Of a DNA stretch of 64,000 bases, positions 1 through 9,718 are shown piece by piece; the stretch's first letter is position 1, and every line of letters starts with the position of its first letter. Below the pieces are notes generated by a model. That model searched no databases. It had not been told where the DNA came from and was given only the letters and a program-made list of their open reading frames with translations. The position numbers and the translations under genes were made by a program. The DNA comes from Ralstonia pickettii (GTDB taxonomy: Bacteria; Pseudomonadota; Gammaproteobacteria; Burkholderiales; Burkholderiaceae), in the NCBI RefSeq assembly GCF_001699815.1, contig NZ_MCGB01000061.1:124001-188000 (forward strand), read 5' to 3'.

Positions 1-1473
1 GCTGGTCGGGCAAGTGCCCTTGCCGTTGCAGGTAAGCAGCGTGCGGCTGCCCTGGCTGGTCAGGAATAATGCGCGCAGCATTTCACCAGCGCCGCCTTTT
101 TCGACGATCTCACCGTCGGGTGAGTCAAAGGCCCAACCCTTGCTGGACGGGCTGTTTTGCCAGAAACCCTTGGTCGGCCAATTGCTGATGCTGCTGCCAT
201 AACCGCTTGAGCCAAAGGACAGCGGCGGGTCGGCGGTCCAGAAGCTGATGGCGCTGGGCGACATGAACCCCGTGCCCGCATTGCTCAGCGCGGCCTTGCC
301 GACTGAATCCAGCAACTGCAGGTTACCGTTGGTGTCGAAGCCCACCTGGTACTGCTTGAGGTTGCCCATCCAGCGCGGGGCTGCCGTCGCATCGGGGCGA
401 AACATCCCGATGTACACCTGGTTCAGGAACTGGCCTTGCGCGTTCACGGCAGCCGGCAAGCTGACCGATGCGAACACACTGTTGACCGCCTGGATTTCAT
501 TGAGGATCGACAGCAGCGCATCCTGAAGGCCCGCCACATCGCCAAGCTGAACGGTGTAGGCCTTGCCGCCACCATTGGTGGCCATGCTGTTATCGAAGTT
601 GACGTAGTCCTGATTCTTGCCGTCCGTCACCGTGATGGCGTAGGTGATGACGTTCTGCGGGTTGGCCGTGTTGGCCGTGCCTTGCAGGTCGCTCTGGTAC
701 ATATAGCGCGACCACTCGTCACCCCAGTTCGACGCGTACTTGCTATTGATCGCGATTTGCGTCGTCTGTGCAGCCGTGGGCGTGGGCACGGCCGCTTGAA
801 GCGCCGCCAGCATCTTCGGATCGCTCTCGGCAGGGTGGCCGCTGTTGGTCGCGTTGCCAATGTAGATGACGAAATTTCGTTGGCAAGGGTTACTGATGGG
901 CGATGTGTACTGCGTGCCAGACAGGCCCGCCACCTTGGTGTTCTGGTAACCCGCGTAGAACGCCCAGGCTTCCTGCATGGCGCCGGCTGTCTGCACATTG
1001 TTGCCGCCGGTCAGGTCCGTAGCGAACTGGTTTTGGATGTACGACAGCAGGCTGTTGACGCCGTTGTTGTCCATCAATTGCAGCGTCTGCGCCGACCTGG
1101 GATTCGCAGAAGGGAACGTGAACAATCCGCCGGGGCTCTTGGGGTCAAACAACATCAGACCCAGATTGACGTTGCCCAGCAAAGACGGATTGCTCGCAAT
1201 CGACTGTGCGGCGCCGTAGAGGGCACACTGCTCAGCGCCGGAGCTCTTTGTTGGGTTGGCCACAGTCAGCCCAGTCGCCGAGCAGGTGAACGTCGCGTTG
1301 GCGTCTGAGTTAGAGCCATCGTCAAAGATGATCACAACGTTGGGCTTGCCGGCGTTCTGCTGCAGCCCCGTGTACAGATCAATGTCTTCGGCACTGGCAA
1401 GTTGAGCGCCTGACAGCGCGAGTGCAAAAGTTGCCGTCGCGGCAAAGGCAAGTCGTTGGGCAAAGGAGCGCAT
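1..1473 (-). CDS. pilY1: PilY1-like type IV pilus tip/assembly protein (N-terminal 491 codons, cut by window edge)
   Basis: Reading leftward from ATG at 1473 the frame stays open to base 1, so the C-terminal part (normally the calcium-binding beta-propeller) lies outside. A signal peptide rich in Ala/Leu is followed by a von Willebrand A-like segment with a MIDAS-type DGSNS motif near residue 50, then PilY1-type sequence. PilY1 is a pilus-tip adhesin that primes pilus assembly and modulates retraction. It is the last seen gene of the minor-pilin operon, 29 bp after pilX. The frame was read directly from the reverse complement. Family assignment rests on the motif and on operon position. Confidence 0.85.
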   Translation of the reverse strand, partial: MRSFAQRLAFAATATFALALSGAQLASAEDIDLYTGLQQNAGKPNVVIIFDDGSNSDANATFTCSATGLTVANPTKSSGAEQCALYGAAQSIASNPSLLGNVNLGLMLFDPKSPGGLFTFPSANPRSAQTLQLMDNNGVNSLLSYIQNQFATDLTGGNNVQTAGAMQEAWAFYAGYQNTKVAGLSGTQYTSPISNPCQRNFVIYIGNATNSGHPAESDPKMLAALQAAVPTPTAAQTTQIAINSKYASNWGDEWSRYMYQSDLQGTANTANPQNVITYAITVTDGKNQDYVNFDNSMATNGGGKAYTVQLGDVAGLQDALLSILNEIQAVNSVFASVSLPAAVNAQGQFLNQVYIGMFRPDATAAPRWMGNLKQYQVGFDTNGNLQLLDSVGKAALSNAGTGFMSPSAISFWTADPPLSFGSSGYGSSISNWPTKGFWQNSPSSKGWAFDSPDGEIVEKGGAGEMLRALFLTSQGSRTLLTCNGKGTCPTS

Positions 1474-1502
1474 ATGGGTTCTTCCTGGCTTTGCGCGTGG
1501 GC

Positions 1503-2072
1503 TTACGGACATGCCGCGCCGGTCAGCACGCGAACCGCAACGCCCTGATGCAGCGTCGTGTTCACGGCCGTACCGTTGGCATCGTTGACGGTGGCGGCAA
1601 CATCCCACTGCGTCGCACTGCAATTCGACATCCCGCCTGGCGTACCGGCGGCGGTGAGGATGCCCGTGTCCGAGTTGTTGTTTACGCCGCTGAAGCAGGA
1701 CGAGTCAGCGGCAAAGTTCGGGCTCGTCGTATTTGTAGTCAGCTGCGTATTTGCAATGGGCTTGGTGGCAACACAAGCAGGCGCAGCAACCTGCGCGGTG
1801 TAGTCCGCCTTGCCATCGCCGTTGACGTCCACCGGCACGTTGGTGGCGACCGGGTTGGAGGTGAAATCCGCGCTGATGACCTGCTCAATGCCCTGCTGCG
1901 CCGCGCTGCGGGCCTCCAGACCATATTGCTGGTTGGCGGCGATCTTGGTGTTGATCACGCCCGAGTTCATCATCATCACGACAATGCCCATGAAAATCGC
2001 CAGGAAGATCAGCGTGACAACGAGGGTCACGCCCGACTGACGTGCCGATTGGCGAACCGATAAGCGCCGCAT
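1503..2072 (-). CDS. pilX: Minor pilin PilX
   Basis: 189 residues. The start at 2072 is chosen because it lies 2 bp after the pilW stop; the open frame extends upstream but only inside pilW. The N-terminus carries a prepilin-like cleavage site (QSGVTLVVTL) and a long hydrophobic helix, followed by a PilX-type domain with several cysteines. PilX is a minor pilin packaged in the tip or priming complex with PilV, PilW and PilY1 in the inner membrane and periplasm. The glycine before the cleavage point is present, but the usual Glu at mature position 5 is replaced, as is common for PilX/GspK-like minor pilins. Confidence 0.85.
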   Translation of the reverse strand: MRRLSVRQSARQSGVTLVVTLIFLAIFMGIVVMMMNSGVINTKIAANQQYGLEARSAAQQGIEQVISADFTSNPVATNVPVDVNGDGKADYTAQVAAPACVATKPIANTQLTTNTTSPNFAADSSCFSGVNNNSDTGILTAAGTPGGMSNCSATQWDVAATVNDANGTAVNTTLHQGVAVRVLTGAACP

Positions 2073-2074
2073 GG

Positions 2075-3112
2075 CTACTCCCGTGGGCCGGCCACATTGG
2101 CGACGCGCGCGAGTTGCGCGTAGACGTGCCGTTTGTAGCCATCTTTGAAAGGTGGGGTGAGCGTACCGCGGCCCAGATCGTAGGACCGCGTATCCGTCCA
2201 GCCCGGTGACACGCCCAGCGTGCGCGCAAGCACGTTGATGCGCACGGCCGTCACGTTGCTCCAGTTGGTCGCGGCAGACGCGAGCCAGTTGTAGCCCCCC
2301 ACGTTGTTGCATGCAGTGCTGTTGTCGATGCCAGGATTGGCAACGTAACAATCGGGCGAACCGTTGCCGTCCATATCCACGCCATAGGCGAAATGCACGT
2401 CGTCGATGCCCTGGGCGACCGAGTTTGGGGGCTGCATTGCGCCGCTGGAAAACTCAACCATCTTGAGCGTGGGAATGCTGTCGCCGCCCGTGCCACAGCG
2501 GTCGCACGTGGCCAGGTAGAACGCACGCACACTGACCTGGCGAAGGTCTGCGGGCTTGCTGCAGGTCTTTTCCTTGAGCGTGAAGTCCGTTGCGGTGGCG
2601 CTGAATACAAAAGGCGCCGTGTCGGTGCCGCAGAACGAATCCTGCAGATAAGCCTGCCCTGCCGCTACGGCGCTCGCAGAAGTAATGGTGCTCGACACGC
2701 GACGCACCACCAGGATTTCCGAGTTGGGCGACAGGTTGGGCAAGCATGGCGCCGCATTCGCACCGGGCACGTAACCGTAGATGGCCACGGGCACCGTTGC
2801 CGGGCTATTGCTGAAGCCGAGCGCATTGATGGCAGCGGCGCAGACATCGGGCGTGGCAACGGCGGAGGTTCCCAGCAGATTCAGATCACCGAGGAAGCCG
2901 CCGAGCCCAACTTCCTGGCTGATGATGTCGAGCGCATAGCGCCCATTCTCGATCTGCGTGGCGCTGTTGCCCAGCTGCACGCGCGATTGCGAGGTCGAGG
3001 CATACAAGCTCGCCAGCGCGGTCAGCAGCAGCAGCCCCAGCGTCATGCCGACCATCAATTCGATCAGCGACATCCCGCGCTGCAGACGCCGCAGCGTGCG
3101 ATTGCCCATCAT
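2075..3112 (-). CDS. pilW: Minor pilin PilW
   Basis: 345 residues. The N-terminus has a textbook type IV prepilin peptidase site, RG|MSLIELM, with Glu at position 5 of the mature protein, followed by a hydrophobic helix. The long, cysteine-containing globular domain is the size expected of PilW. It overlaps pilV by 4 bp (ATGA) and sits 2 bp before pilX, so the operon is probably translationally coupled. Role: component of the minor-pilin priming complex for type IV pilus assembly. Confidence 0.9.
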   Translation of the reverse strand: MMGNRTLRRLQRGMSLIELMVGMTLGLLLLTALASLYASTSQSRVQLGNSATQIENGRYALDIISQEVGLGGFLGDLNLLGTSAVATPDVCAAAINALGFSNSPATVPVAIYGYVPGANAAPCLPNLSPNSEILVVRRVSSTITSASAVAAGQAYLQDSFCGTDTAPFVFSATATDFTLKEKTCSKPADLRQVSVRAFYLATCDRCGTGGDSIPTLKMVEFSSGAMQPPNSVAQGIDDVHFAYGVDMDGNGSPDCYVANPGIDNSTACNNVGGYNWLASAATNWSNVTAVRINVLARTLGVSPGWTDTRSYDLGRGTLTPPFKDGYKRHVYAQLARVANVAGPRE

Positions 3113-3705
3113 GACAGCACCCCCATGCGCACCTGCACGCTGATGGCGCGGCGGTAGCCATCGCTACCGAAATTGCCGCTGCCGCATGGCAGTGACGGCA
3201 CCACGGTCTTGACCAGGCCTTGCCACGCGACCGTCACGCGATAGACCTGGTTGACGGTGTCGATGGCTTCGATGCAGCCGCGCGCGCCAATCATGGCGCC
3301 CAGGGCAACGGTGCCGCTTGCAGCGGTCTCGGTATTGCCCAGCAGCGCATTGTTCCAAGCTGTGAGATCGGATGTGACAGTGGCTTGCTGTGCGGCCGAG
3401 CCCGTCGTGCAGCTGGGCGCCGAGATGCCACCCGTGCCGGCAGTGGTCATCGCGCCGGCCACAGCGTAGCAGGCGGCCACCTGGCGGTTGGCATTGAGCC
3501 GCGCCGCCATGTCCTGCAGCAGCGTCAGGGCCTGCACGCGCTGGTAGGACTCCATCTCGGACTGGTTCGAGCGGACCATCATTCCGGCCGCGCCCAACAG
3601 CGCCACCAGCAGGATCACCACCGAAATCAGGATCTCGATCAGGGTCGTGCCGCGCTGCCCGCGCTTGCCCAACCGGCGATGTGACAACCGTGCAATGGCG
3701 CTCAT
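3109..3705 (-). CDS. pilV: Minor pilin PilV
   Basis: 198 residues from ATG at 3705. That start gives a 4-bp ATGA overlap with the fimT stop and is preferred over a GTG two codons upstream. The prepilin motif RGTTLIEILISVVIL has the conserved Gly at -1 and Glu at +5, followed by a hydrophobic helix. The remainder is a small globular domain with cysteines. It is part of the tip/priming complex with PilW, PilX and PilY1. Gene order pilE-fimT-pilV-pilW-pilX-pilY1 supports the name. Confidence 0.88.
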   Translation of the reverse strand: MSAIARLSHRRLGKRGQRGTTLIEILISVVILLVALLGAAGMMVRSNQSEMESYQRVQALTLLQDMAARLNANRQVAACYAVAGAMTTAGTGGISAPSCTTGSAAQQATVTSDLTAWNNALLGNTETAASGTVALGAMIGARGCIEAIDTVNQVYRVTVAWQGLVKTVVPSLPCGSGNFGSDGYRRAISVQVRMGVLS

Positions 3706-4175
3706 GAGCACGTCCCCGAAACCACGGCGATGCGGCCGCTGCCGCCCACTTGCACGCAGCTAGGCGAGACCGATTGCGACGAACTCGTCGGCGTAACCTG
3801 GAACGTGACACCGCCTGCAGTGGGGCGACCATCGTTGCCGAACGACAGCGTGTTGCCGTTGCTCGCCGCAATGGTGACGCCGCTGTACGGCCCGAACGTG
3901 CGGATCACCGTGGCGGACGGGCCTACCTTCAGTGTCCAGCCGCTCGCCCAAGTGCTCGTGGTCGAAACGGTGGCGATGGCGTTCTGCTTGACCGCTTCCG
4001 CACGCGCCAACGACACGGCGGACGACAGGTCGAACGATGCATTGCGTGTTGCCTGGGTCGCGATCATGCCGGAGAACGACGGCACCGCAATCGTCACGAG
4101 GATGGCGAGCACAGCCAGCGTGACCATCAGCTCGGTGAGCGTGAAACCTTGAGTGGGCTTGCGCAGAGTAGTCAT
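3702..4175 (-). CDS. fimT: Minor pilin FimT/GspH-like
   Basis: 157 residues from ATG 4175, which has a purine-rich GAAGTGAGG about 7 nt upstream. A GTG at 4187 that overlaps the upstream stop is the alternative start. The prepilin site GFTLTELMVTLAVLAIL is typical of GspH/FimT pseudopilins. The C-terminal part is the small beta domain of that family. It lies between pilE and pilV in the operon and is predicted to act in pilus priming. Some FimT proteins bind DNA during uptake; that role here is inference only. Confidence 0.82.
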   Translation of the reverse strand: MTTLRKPTQGFTLTELMVTLAVLAILVTIAVPSFSGMIATQATRNASFDLSSAVSLARAEAVKQNAIATVSTTSTWASGWTLKVGPSATVIRTFGPYSGVTIAASNGNTLSFGNDGRPTAGGVTFQVTPTSSSQSVSPSCVQVGGSGRIAVVSGTCS

Positions 4176-4183
4176 GGCTCGCC

Positions 4184-4633
4184 TCACTTCCAGCAGTTGG
4201 AGGCGCCTGTGGACGCCACCTTGGCACCGGTGTTGGTCAGCGTGAGTGTGCCGCAGGCGGCGTCGTTCGCCTGTTGCGAGCCCTGCGGAGTCGCCGCCAG
4301 TTGGTAAGACGGCGGCACGCTGCTGGCGCTCAGCGTGAAGGTGTAGTTGGGTGAAACGTTCGCCGGGACGTTGCTGGCGTATTGCAGCGTTGTCAGGTCA
4401 GGCGCATAGGCGCGATTGTCGAGCAGGAAGCGCTCCTGCGCGGCCGCCACTTCCTGCATGAAGGATTCCGCCGCTGCCCGATTGGAGCGGACGATGTACT
4501 GGACGTAGCTGGGATACGCAATGATCGCCAGGATGCCGACAATGGCCACTGTGATCATGAGCTCAATCAGCGTAAAGCCCCGCGCCGCCCGCGCGCGCTG
4601 ACACCTCGGCTTGCTTGCCACGTTTTCACCCAC
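4184..4633 (-). CDS. pilE: Type IV pilin, PilE-like
   Basis: 149 residues from a GTG start at 4633. A short basic leader precedes GFTLIELMITVAIVGILA, the canonical type IV pilin cleavage site and N-terminal helix. The globular part ends with a Cys-containing D-region-like loop (two Cys, near residues 127 and 147). It heads the minor-pilin operon, so it may be a minor PilE-type pilin rather than the major subunit, which in related genomes is often encoded elsewhere as pilA. Confidence 0.85.
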   Translation of the reverse strand: MGENVASKPRCQRARAARGFTLIELMITVAIVGILAIIAYPSYVQYIVRSNRAAAESFMQEVAAAQERFLLDNRAYAPDLTTLQYASNVPANVSPNYTFTLSASSVPPSYQLAATPQGSQQANDAACGTLTLTNTGAKVASTGASNCWK

Positions 4634-4818
4634 CCGGATTTGCTGTTGCTTTTATCGTTTTGATGCGCGCCCGCCGATGACCTGGCAAGCCCACCCACCG
4701 CTTATACGGCAATTCTCAGCAAATATTAAGAAAAGTTAATGACGACGGGTGGGTACAGGGCGAAGCGCAAACGTTGCGCGCCGCAAATTACCTCAAATGG
4801 TGTAGCGCCTGGACCACA

Positions 4819-5958
4819 TCAGACGACATTCAAATGCTCGGTGCCGGCCGACAGGTCCGTCTGCCCGCCCCGCTTGCTGTGCAGTTTGATCTGCAGCCGC
4901 AGATCGTTGAGAGAGTCGGCATTACGCAGCGCGTCTTCGTACGTGATCTTGTTTTCTTCGTACAAATCGAACAGCGCCTGGTCGAACGAGATCATCCCTT
5001 GCTCGCGGGATTTCTTCATGACCTCCTTCAGCTCGTGCACCTCGCCCTTGAAGATGAGGTCTTGCACCAGCGGGGTCGCCAGCATGATCTCGACGGCCGG
5101 TACGCGCCCCTTCTTGCCCTGACGCGGCAGCAGGCGTTGCGCAATCATCGCGCGCAGGTTCAGCGACAGGTCGATCAGCAGCTGCTGACGCTTCTCTTCC
5201 GGGAAGAAGTTGATGATCCGGTCGATCGCCTGGTTCGAGCTGTTGGCGTGCAGCGTGGCAAGGCACAAGTGGCCGGTTTCCGCGTACTGGATGGCGTATT
5301 CCATCGTGTCGCGATCCCGGATTTCGCCGATCAGGATCACGTCCGGCGCCTGCCGCAGCGTGTTCTTCAGCGCCACGTGCCACGACTCGGTATCCACACC
5401 CACCTCGCGCTGCGTCACCACGCAGTTCTGGTGCGCGTGCACGTATTCCACCGGATCTTCAATGGTGATGATGTGGCCGTACGAATTCGCATTGCGATAG
5501 CCCACCATCGCCGCCAGCGAGGTCGACTTACCCGAGCCCGTGGCGCCCACGACGATCACGAGGCCGCGCTTGCTCATCACGATCTCATTGAGGATCGGCG
5601 GCAGGTCCAACTCGCCCAGCGTCGGGATCTTCGTGTTGATGGTCCGCAGCACCATGCCGGCGCGACCTTGCTGCATGAACGCCGACACGCGGAATCGCCC
5701 GGCGCCCGGCGCCGTGATGGCGAAGTTGCATTCCGAGCTGTCTTCGTACTCGCGCAGCTGCTTCTCGTTCATGATCGCCTTGACCAGACCGACGGCCTGC
5801 TGGGCATTCAGCGGCTGCTGCGAGATCGGCGTGACCTTGCCGTCCACCTTGATCGCGGGCGGAAATTCTGCCGTGATGAACAAGTCCGAGCCACGGCTGT
5901 TCACCATCAACTGCAAGAGTTCGTGGATGTATTTGGTGGCGGCTTCGCGGTCCAGCAT
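4819..5958 (-). CDS. pilU: Pilus retraction-associated ATPase PilU
   Basis: 379 residues. It is a type II/IV secretion ATPase of the PilT family. Walker A (GATGSGKSTS) and the Walker-B-region signatures LIGEIRDRDTME and TLHANSSNQAIDR are visible. The length and the extended C-terminus favour PilU over PilT, and PilT is encoded directly upstream on the same strand (66 bp gap). PilU is a cytoplasmic hexameric ATPase that assists PilT-dependent retraction under load. Confidence 0.93.
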   Translation of the reverse strand: MLDREAATKYIHELLQLMVNSRGSDLFITAEFPPAIKVDGKVTPISQQPLNAQQAVGLVKAIMNEKQLREYEDSSECNFAITAPGAGRFRVSAFMQQGRAGMVLRTINTKIPTLGELDLPPILNEIVMSKRGLVIVVGATGSGKSTSLAAMVGYRNANSYGHIITIEDPVEYVHAHQNCVVTQREVGVDTESWHVALKNTLRQAPDVILIGEIRDRDTMEYAIQYAETGHLCLATLHANSSNQAIDRIINFFPEEKRQQLLIDLSLNLRAMIAQRLLPRQGKKGRVPAVEIMLATPLVQDLIFKGEVHELKEVMKKSREQGMISFDQALFDLYEENKITYEDALRNADSLNDLRLQIKLHSKRGGQTDLSAGTEHLNVV

Positions 5959-6024
5959 GGCGTGCCCCTCCTGGAAAGAATTGGAAAGCGCGCTGACGTG
6001 TCAGTCAGCGCATCCGTTCGCGCA

Positions 6025-7068
6025 TCAGCTCACGAACGCGTCTGGGTTCTTGGCAATGGCGCGCGCGTCTGCGTAGTTGATCGCCGAGCGCTTGATCAGC
6101 TCCGACAGGCACTGGTCGAGCGTCTGCATGCCCATGCCGCTGCTGGTCTGCATCATCGAGTACATCTGCGAGATCTTGTTCTCGCGGATCAAGTGACGAA
6201 TGGCCGGCGTGGCAATCATGATTTCGTGCGCCGCGATCCGGCCCGAACCATCGCGCGTCTTGAGCAGCGTCTGCGAGATCACCGCCTCCAGCGATTCGGA
6301 AAGCATGGTCCGGACCATCTCTTTTTCGTCCGACGGAAACACGTCGACGACCCGGTCGATGGTCTTGGCTGCCGAGCTGGTGTGCAGCGTGCCGAACACC
6401 AAGTGGCCGGTTTCTGCGGCGGTAAGCGCGAGGCGAATGGTTTCAAGGTCACGCAATTCGCCGACCAGCACCACATCCGGGTCTTCACGCAGCGCCGACT
6501 TCAGCGCGTTGGCGAACGAATGGGTATGGGGCCCGAGTTCACGCTGGTTGATCAGGCTCTTCTTCGATTCGTGCACGAATTCGATCGGGTCCTCCACCGT
6601 GAGGATGTGGCCCATGTCGTTTTCGTTGCGGTGGTTGACCATCGCGGCAAGCGTCGTCGACTTGCCCGAGCCGGTCGGGCCCGTGACGAGCACCAGACCG
6701 CGCGGCTTCATCGCCAGATCGGCAAACACGGCCGGCGCTTTCAGGTCGTCCAGCGAGAGCACCTTCGACGGAATCGTCCGGAACACGGCCGAAGCGCCGC
6801 GATTCTGGTTGAACGCATTGACCCGGAAACGCGAGAGCCCCGGGATCTCAAACGAGAAGTCGACTTCCAGGTTTTCTTCGTAGACCTTGCGCTGCCCGTC
6901 GCTCATGATGTCGTACACCATGGAGTGCACATCTTGGTGCGTGAGCGGGGGCACGTTGATCCGGCGCATGTCGCCGTGGATCCGGATCATCGGCGGCAGT
7001 CCGGCCGACAGGTGCAAGTCCGACGCCTTGTTCTTGGCGGAAAACGCCAGAAGCTGCGCGATGTCCAT
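6025..7068 (-). CDS. pilT: Type IV pilus retraction ATPase PilT
   Basis: 347 residues, the usual PilT length. It contains Walker A GPTGSGKSTT, an AIRNLI-related C-terminal element (AIRHLIRENK), and the LVGELRDLETI Asp/Glu box. It powers pilus depolymerisation for twitching motility and DNA uptake from the inner-membrane platform. It is transcribed divergently from yggS, with about 120 bp between them, and is followed by pilU. Confidence 0.95.
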   Translation of the reverse strand: MDIAQLLAFSAKNKASDLHLSAGLPPMIRIHGDMRRINVPPLTHQDVHSMVYDIMSDGQRKVYEENLEVDFSFEIPGLSRFRVNAFNQNRGASAVFRTIPSKVLSLDDLKAPAVFADLAMKPRGLVLVTGPTGSGKSTTLAAMVNHRNENDMGHILTVEDPIEFVHESKKSLINQRELGPHTHSFANALKSALREDPDVVLVGELRDLETIRLALTAAETGHLVFGTLHTSSAAKTIDRVVDVFPSDEKEMVRTMLSESLEAVISQTLLKTRDGSGRIAAHEIMIATPAIRHLIRENKISQMYSMMQTSSGMGMQTLDQCLSELIKRSAINYADARAIAKNPDAFVS

Positions 7069-7190
7069 CTTATAATGACCCCCGACTTTTTTATGTCGCC
7101 CGGGCGTCGCAATGGCGCCTCCAGACGCGCTCCGAGCCGTTCATTCGACGTGCCGGAACCTTGTTTATTTGTAACAAACGTCGCCGGATT

Positions 7191-7907
7191 ATGTCTGTAA
7201 TCGCCGCCAACTTGCAAGCCGTGCGTCAACGGATCACAACGGCCTGCACACTGGCTTCGCGCGATGCTGCAGGTGTCACATTGTTGGCTGTATCCAAGAC
7301 GTTCGACGCCGATGCCGTACGTGCCGCACATGCCGCCGGGCAACGCCTCTTTGGCGAAAACTATGTGCAGGAAGGCATCGCCAAGATCGACGCGCTGGCC
7401 GACCTGCGCACGGGCGCCGACCCGATCCGCTGGCACTTCATCGGCCCCCTGCAGAGCAACAAGACACGCGCCGTGGCCGAGCAGTTCGACTGGGTGCACA
7501 GCATCGACCGCCTCAAGATCGCCGAGCGCCTGTCGGCCCAGCGCCCCAACACGTTACCGCCGCTGCAGGTCTGTCTTGAGATCAACATCAGCCGCCAGGC
7601 CAGCAAGCATGGCCTGCTGCCCGATTTCGATGAAGTGCTTGCCGTGGCACGAGCCGTTTCGGCGCTGCCACGTCTGCAATTGCGCGGCCTGATGGCCGTG
7701 CCCGAGCCGAGCGATGACCCCGCCGCGCAGCGCAAGCCCTTTGCTGATCTGCGAGCCCTGGCGGATCGGCTGCGCGAGACCGGCATCCCGCTCGATACGC
7801 TGTCGATGGGCATGTCCGCCGACCTGGAAGATGCGATTGCCGAAGGCGCCACGATTGTGCGCGTCGGCAGCGCCATCTTCGGCGCGCGGCATTATGCAAA
7901 CGCCTGA
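7191..7907 (+). CDS. yggS: PLP homeostasis protein, YggS/PROSC family
   Basis: 238 residues from ATG 7191 (MSVIAANLQAV); the longer upstream reading frame has no family resemblance. The PLP-lysine motif (LLAVSKTFDADAV) and the phosphate-site SMGMSADLEDAI element of the alanine-racemase-fold YggS family are present. It is a cytoplasmic PLP-binding protein that buffers vitamin B6 and affects amino-acid metabolism. It is followed after 31 bp by proC, a conserved pairing in proteobacteria. Confidence 0.94.
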   Translation: MSVIAANLQAVRQRITTACTLASRDAAGVTLLAVSKTFDADAVRAAHAAGQRLFGENYVQEGIAKIDALADLRTGADPIRWHFIGPLQSNKTRAVAEQFDWVHSIDRLKIAERLSAQRPNTLPPLQVCLEINISRQASKHGLLPDFDEVLAVARAVSALPRLQLRGLMAVPEPSDDPAAQRKPFADLRALADRLRETGIPLDTLSMGMSADLEDAIAEGATIVRVGSAIFGARHYANA

Positions 7908-7938
7908 ATTCCTGTCTTTTTTTCACACCACCACACTC

Positions 7939-8763
7939 ATGCTCGACACTCTGAAACTCGGCTTCATCGGCGGCGGTAACATGGCGGCGGCCCTCATCGG
8001 CGGCCTGATCGCCAAAGGCGCACACAGCGCCAACATCGTGGTGGTGGACCCGACCGAACCGGCCCGCAGCCGCGCCGAACACACCTGGGCCGCTCGCACC
8101 GCTGCCGCCCCCGGCGCAGAACTGGCCGACCGCGACGTGATCGTCCTGGCAGTCAAACCGCAGCAGATGCGCGAGGTCTGTGCGCAACTCGCGCCGCATC
8201 TGGGCGACAGCCTGGTGCTGTCGGTGGCGGCGGGCATCCGCATCCAGGATCTGTCGCGCTGGCTGAATGGCCATGCACGTGTGGTGCGGGCAATGCCGAA
8301 TACGCCGGCGCTCTCGGGGCTGGGTATGACCGGCTTGGCCGCCAACGCTGGCTTGTCCGACGCCGACCGCGCAACCGCCAGCGCCATCGCCAATGCCGTG
8401 GGCAAGAGCGTTTGGGTGCCAGCCGAAGCGCAGATTGATGCGGTGACTGCCATCTCGGGCAGCGGCCCCGCATACGTGTTCTATTTCATCGAGGCCATGC
8501 AGCAGGCGGCGCAGGAGCTTGGGCTGTCGGCTGAGGATGGGCGCACGTTGGCGGTGGAGACGTTTATTGGCGCGGCCACGCTGGCAGGCCAATCGTCCGA
8601 GCCGGTGGAGGTGCTGCGCGAGCGTGTGACGTCCAAGGGCGGGACGACGTATGCGGCGCTCACTTCAATGGAAGGCGCCGATATCAAGGCAGCCTTTGTG
8701 CGGGCCATGCATGCTGCGGCGGCTCGCGGCAAGGAGATGGGGGAGGAGTTTGGGCGGGATTGA
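7939..8763 (+). CDS. proC: Pyrroline-5-carboxylate reductase
   Basis: 274 residues from ATG 7939. The Rossmann GFIGGGNMAAALIGG motif is at the N-terminus and the ProC signature (SGSGPAYVFYFIEAM ... GTTYAAL) is towards the C-terminus. It reduces 1-pyrroline-5-carboxylate to proline with NAD(P)H, the last step of proline synthesis. It is co-directional with yggS. The first Met of the domain fits best; the upstream extension only overlaps yggS. Confidence 0.95.
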   Translation: MLDTLKLGFIGGGNMAAALIGGLIAKGAHSANIVVVDPTEPARSRAEHTWAARTAAAPGAELADRDVIVLAVKPQQMREVCAQLAPHLGDSLVLSVAAGIRIQDLSRWLNGHARVVRAMPNTPALSGLGMTGLAANAGLSDADRATASAIANAVGKSVWVPAEAQIDAVTAISGSGPAYVFYFIEAMQQAAQELGLSAEDGRTLAVETFIGAATLAGQSSEPVEVLRERVTSKGGTTYAALTSMEGADIKAAFVRAMHAAAARGKEMGEEFGRD

Positions 8764-8774
8764 GGGTACTGGTC

Positions 8775-8816
8775 CATCCCCGGTATCGTCCCCGGCAGGG
8801 GATGAAATCGGGGACG
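8775..8816. repeat. Interleaved inverted repeats between proC and ubiA
   Basis: CATCCCC (8775-8781) pairs with GGGGATG (8798-8804), and CGTCCCC (8787-8793) pairs with GGGGACG (8810-8816), so two alternative stems interleave. The site lies between two convergent genes (proC + and ubiA -). It may be a bidirectional terminator lacking a T-tract, or a REP-like palindrome. Confidence 0.5.
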
Positions 8817-8828
8817 CACCACCAACAC

Positions 8829-9704
8829 CTAGCGCAGCAAATACGCCCCCGCCACCCCGGCAAACAAACAGGCCCCCAGCCAATTGTTATGCCGGAAAAC
8901 AAAAAAGCACTTCATCCGATCACGCGTCTGTAGCATCGGGAAATACCAAAGCGACAACGCCACGGCAGCGGCAAACCCAATCCAGTACGCCACGCTGAGT
9001 GCCATCACATGGCCAGCCCAGGCCATGATCCCGAAGAACCCCGCGTAGCACAGCATGATCGCCGCCACGTCAAAACGTCCAAAAGTAATGGCTGAGGTTT
9101 TGATGCCGATGAGCAAATCGTCATCGCGGTCGACCATCGCGTACGCCGTGTCGTAGGCGACGGCCCAGAAGACATTGCCGGCAAGCATCAGCCACGCCAG
9201 CACCGGCACCTGATCCTGCACCGCCGCGTACGCCATCGGAATCCCAAACCCGAACGCAATGCCGAGGTACGCCTGCGGAATCGCGAAGAACCGCTTGAAG
9301 AACGGATACGTGCCGGCAATCACGATGGCGGCCACCGACATCCACTTTGTCAGCGCATTGAGTGGCAGGATCAACGTGAAGGCGATGAGCGAGAGCACCG
9401 CGGCTACCGCCAGCGCCTCCCAGGGGGCAATCAGGCCCGCGGTGATCGGCCGCTCCTTGGTGCGCTTGACGTGCTTGTCAAAGTCACGATCCGCCCAGTC
9501 GTTGACCGCGCAACCGGCCGAGCGCATCAGGAACGTGCCGACCGTGAAGATCACCACCAGCGACACCGGCGGATGGCCATCGGCGGCCATCCATAGCGCC
9601 CACAGCGTCGGCCACAGCAGCAGCAGCGTGCCGATCGGTTTGTCCATGCGCATCAGGCGCGCATAGAGCATGAGGCGGCTGGGTTGGGCAGCGGACGATT
9701 GCAT
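8829..9704 (-). CDS. ubiA: 4-hydroxybenzoate polyprenyltransferase
   Basis: 291 residues from ATG 9704; a GTG four codons upstream is possible. It is a multi-pass membrane prenyltransferase with both Asp-rich motifs: NDWADRDFD in the first half and DRDDD in the second. These bind the Mg2+-diphosphate of the polyprenyl donor. It attaches the isoprenoid tail to 4-hydroxybenzoate in ubiquinone synthesis in the inner membrane. Confidence 0.94.
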   Translation of the reverse strand: MQSSAAQPSRLMLYARLMRMDKPIGTLLLLWPTLWALWMAADGHPPVSLVVIFTVGTFLMRSAGCAVNDWADRDFDKHVKRTKERPITAGLIAPWEALAVAAVLSLIAFTLILPLNALTKWMSVAAIVIAGTYPFFKRFFAIPQAYLGIAFGFGIPMAYAAVQDQVPVLAWLMLAGNVFWAVAYDTAYAMVDRDDDLLIGIKTSAITFGRFDVAAIMLCYAGFFGIMAWAGHVMALSVAYWIGFAAAVALSLWYFPMLQTRDRMKCFFVFRHNNWLGACLFAGVAGAYLLR

Positions 9705-9718
9705 GGAAATCACCAAAG

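Noticed and set aside
4774-7200. Long 808-codon open frame on the + strand across pilU and pilT
   Set aside because: It is fully antisense to two clear ATPase genes and its translation is Arg/His/Asp-rich shadow sequence with no family resemblance.
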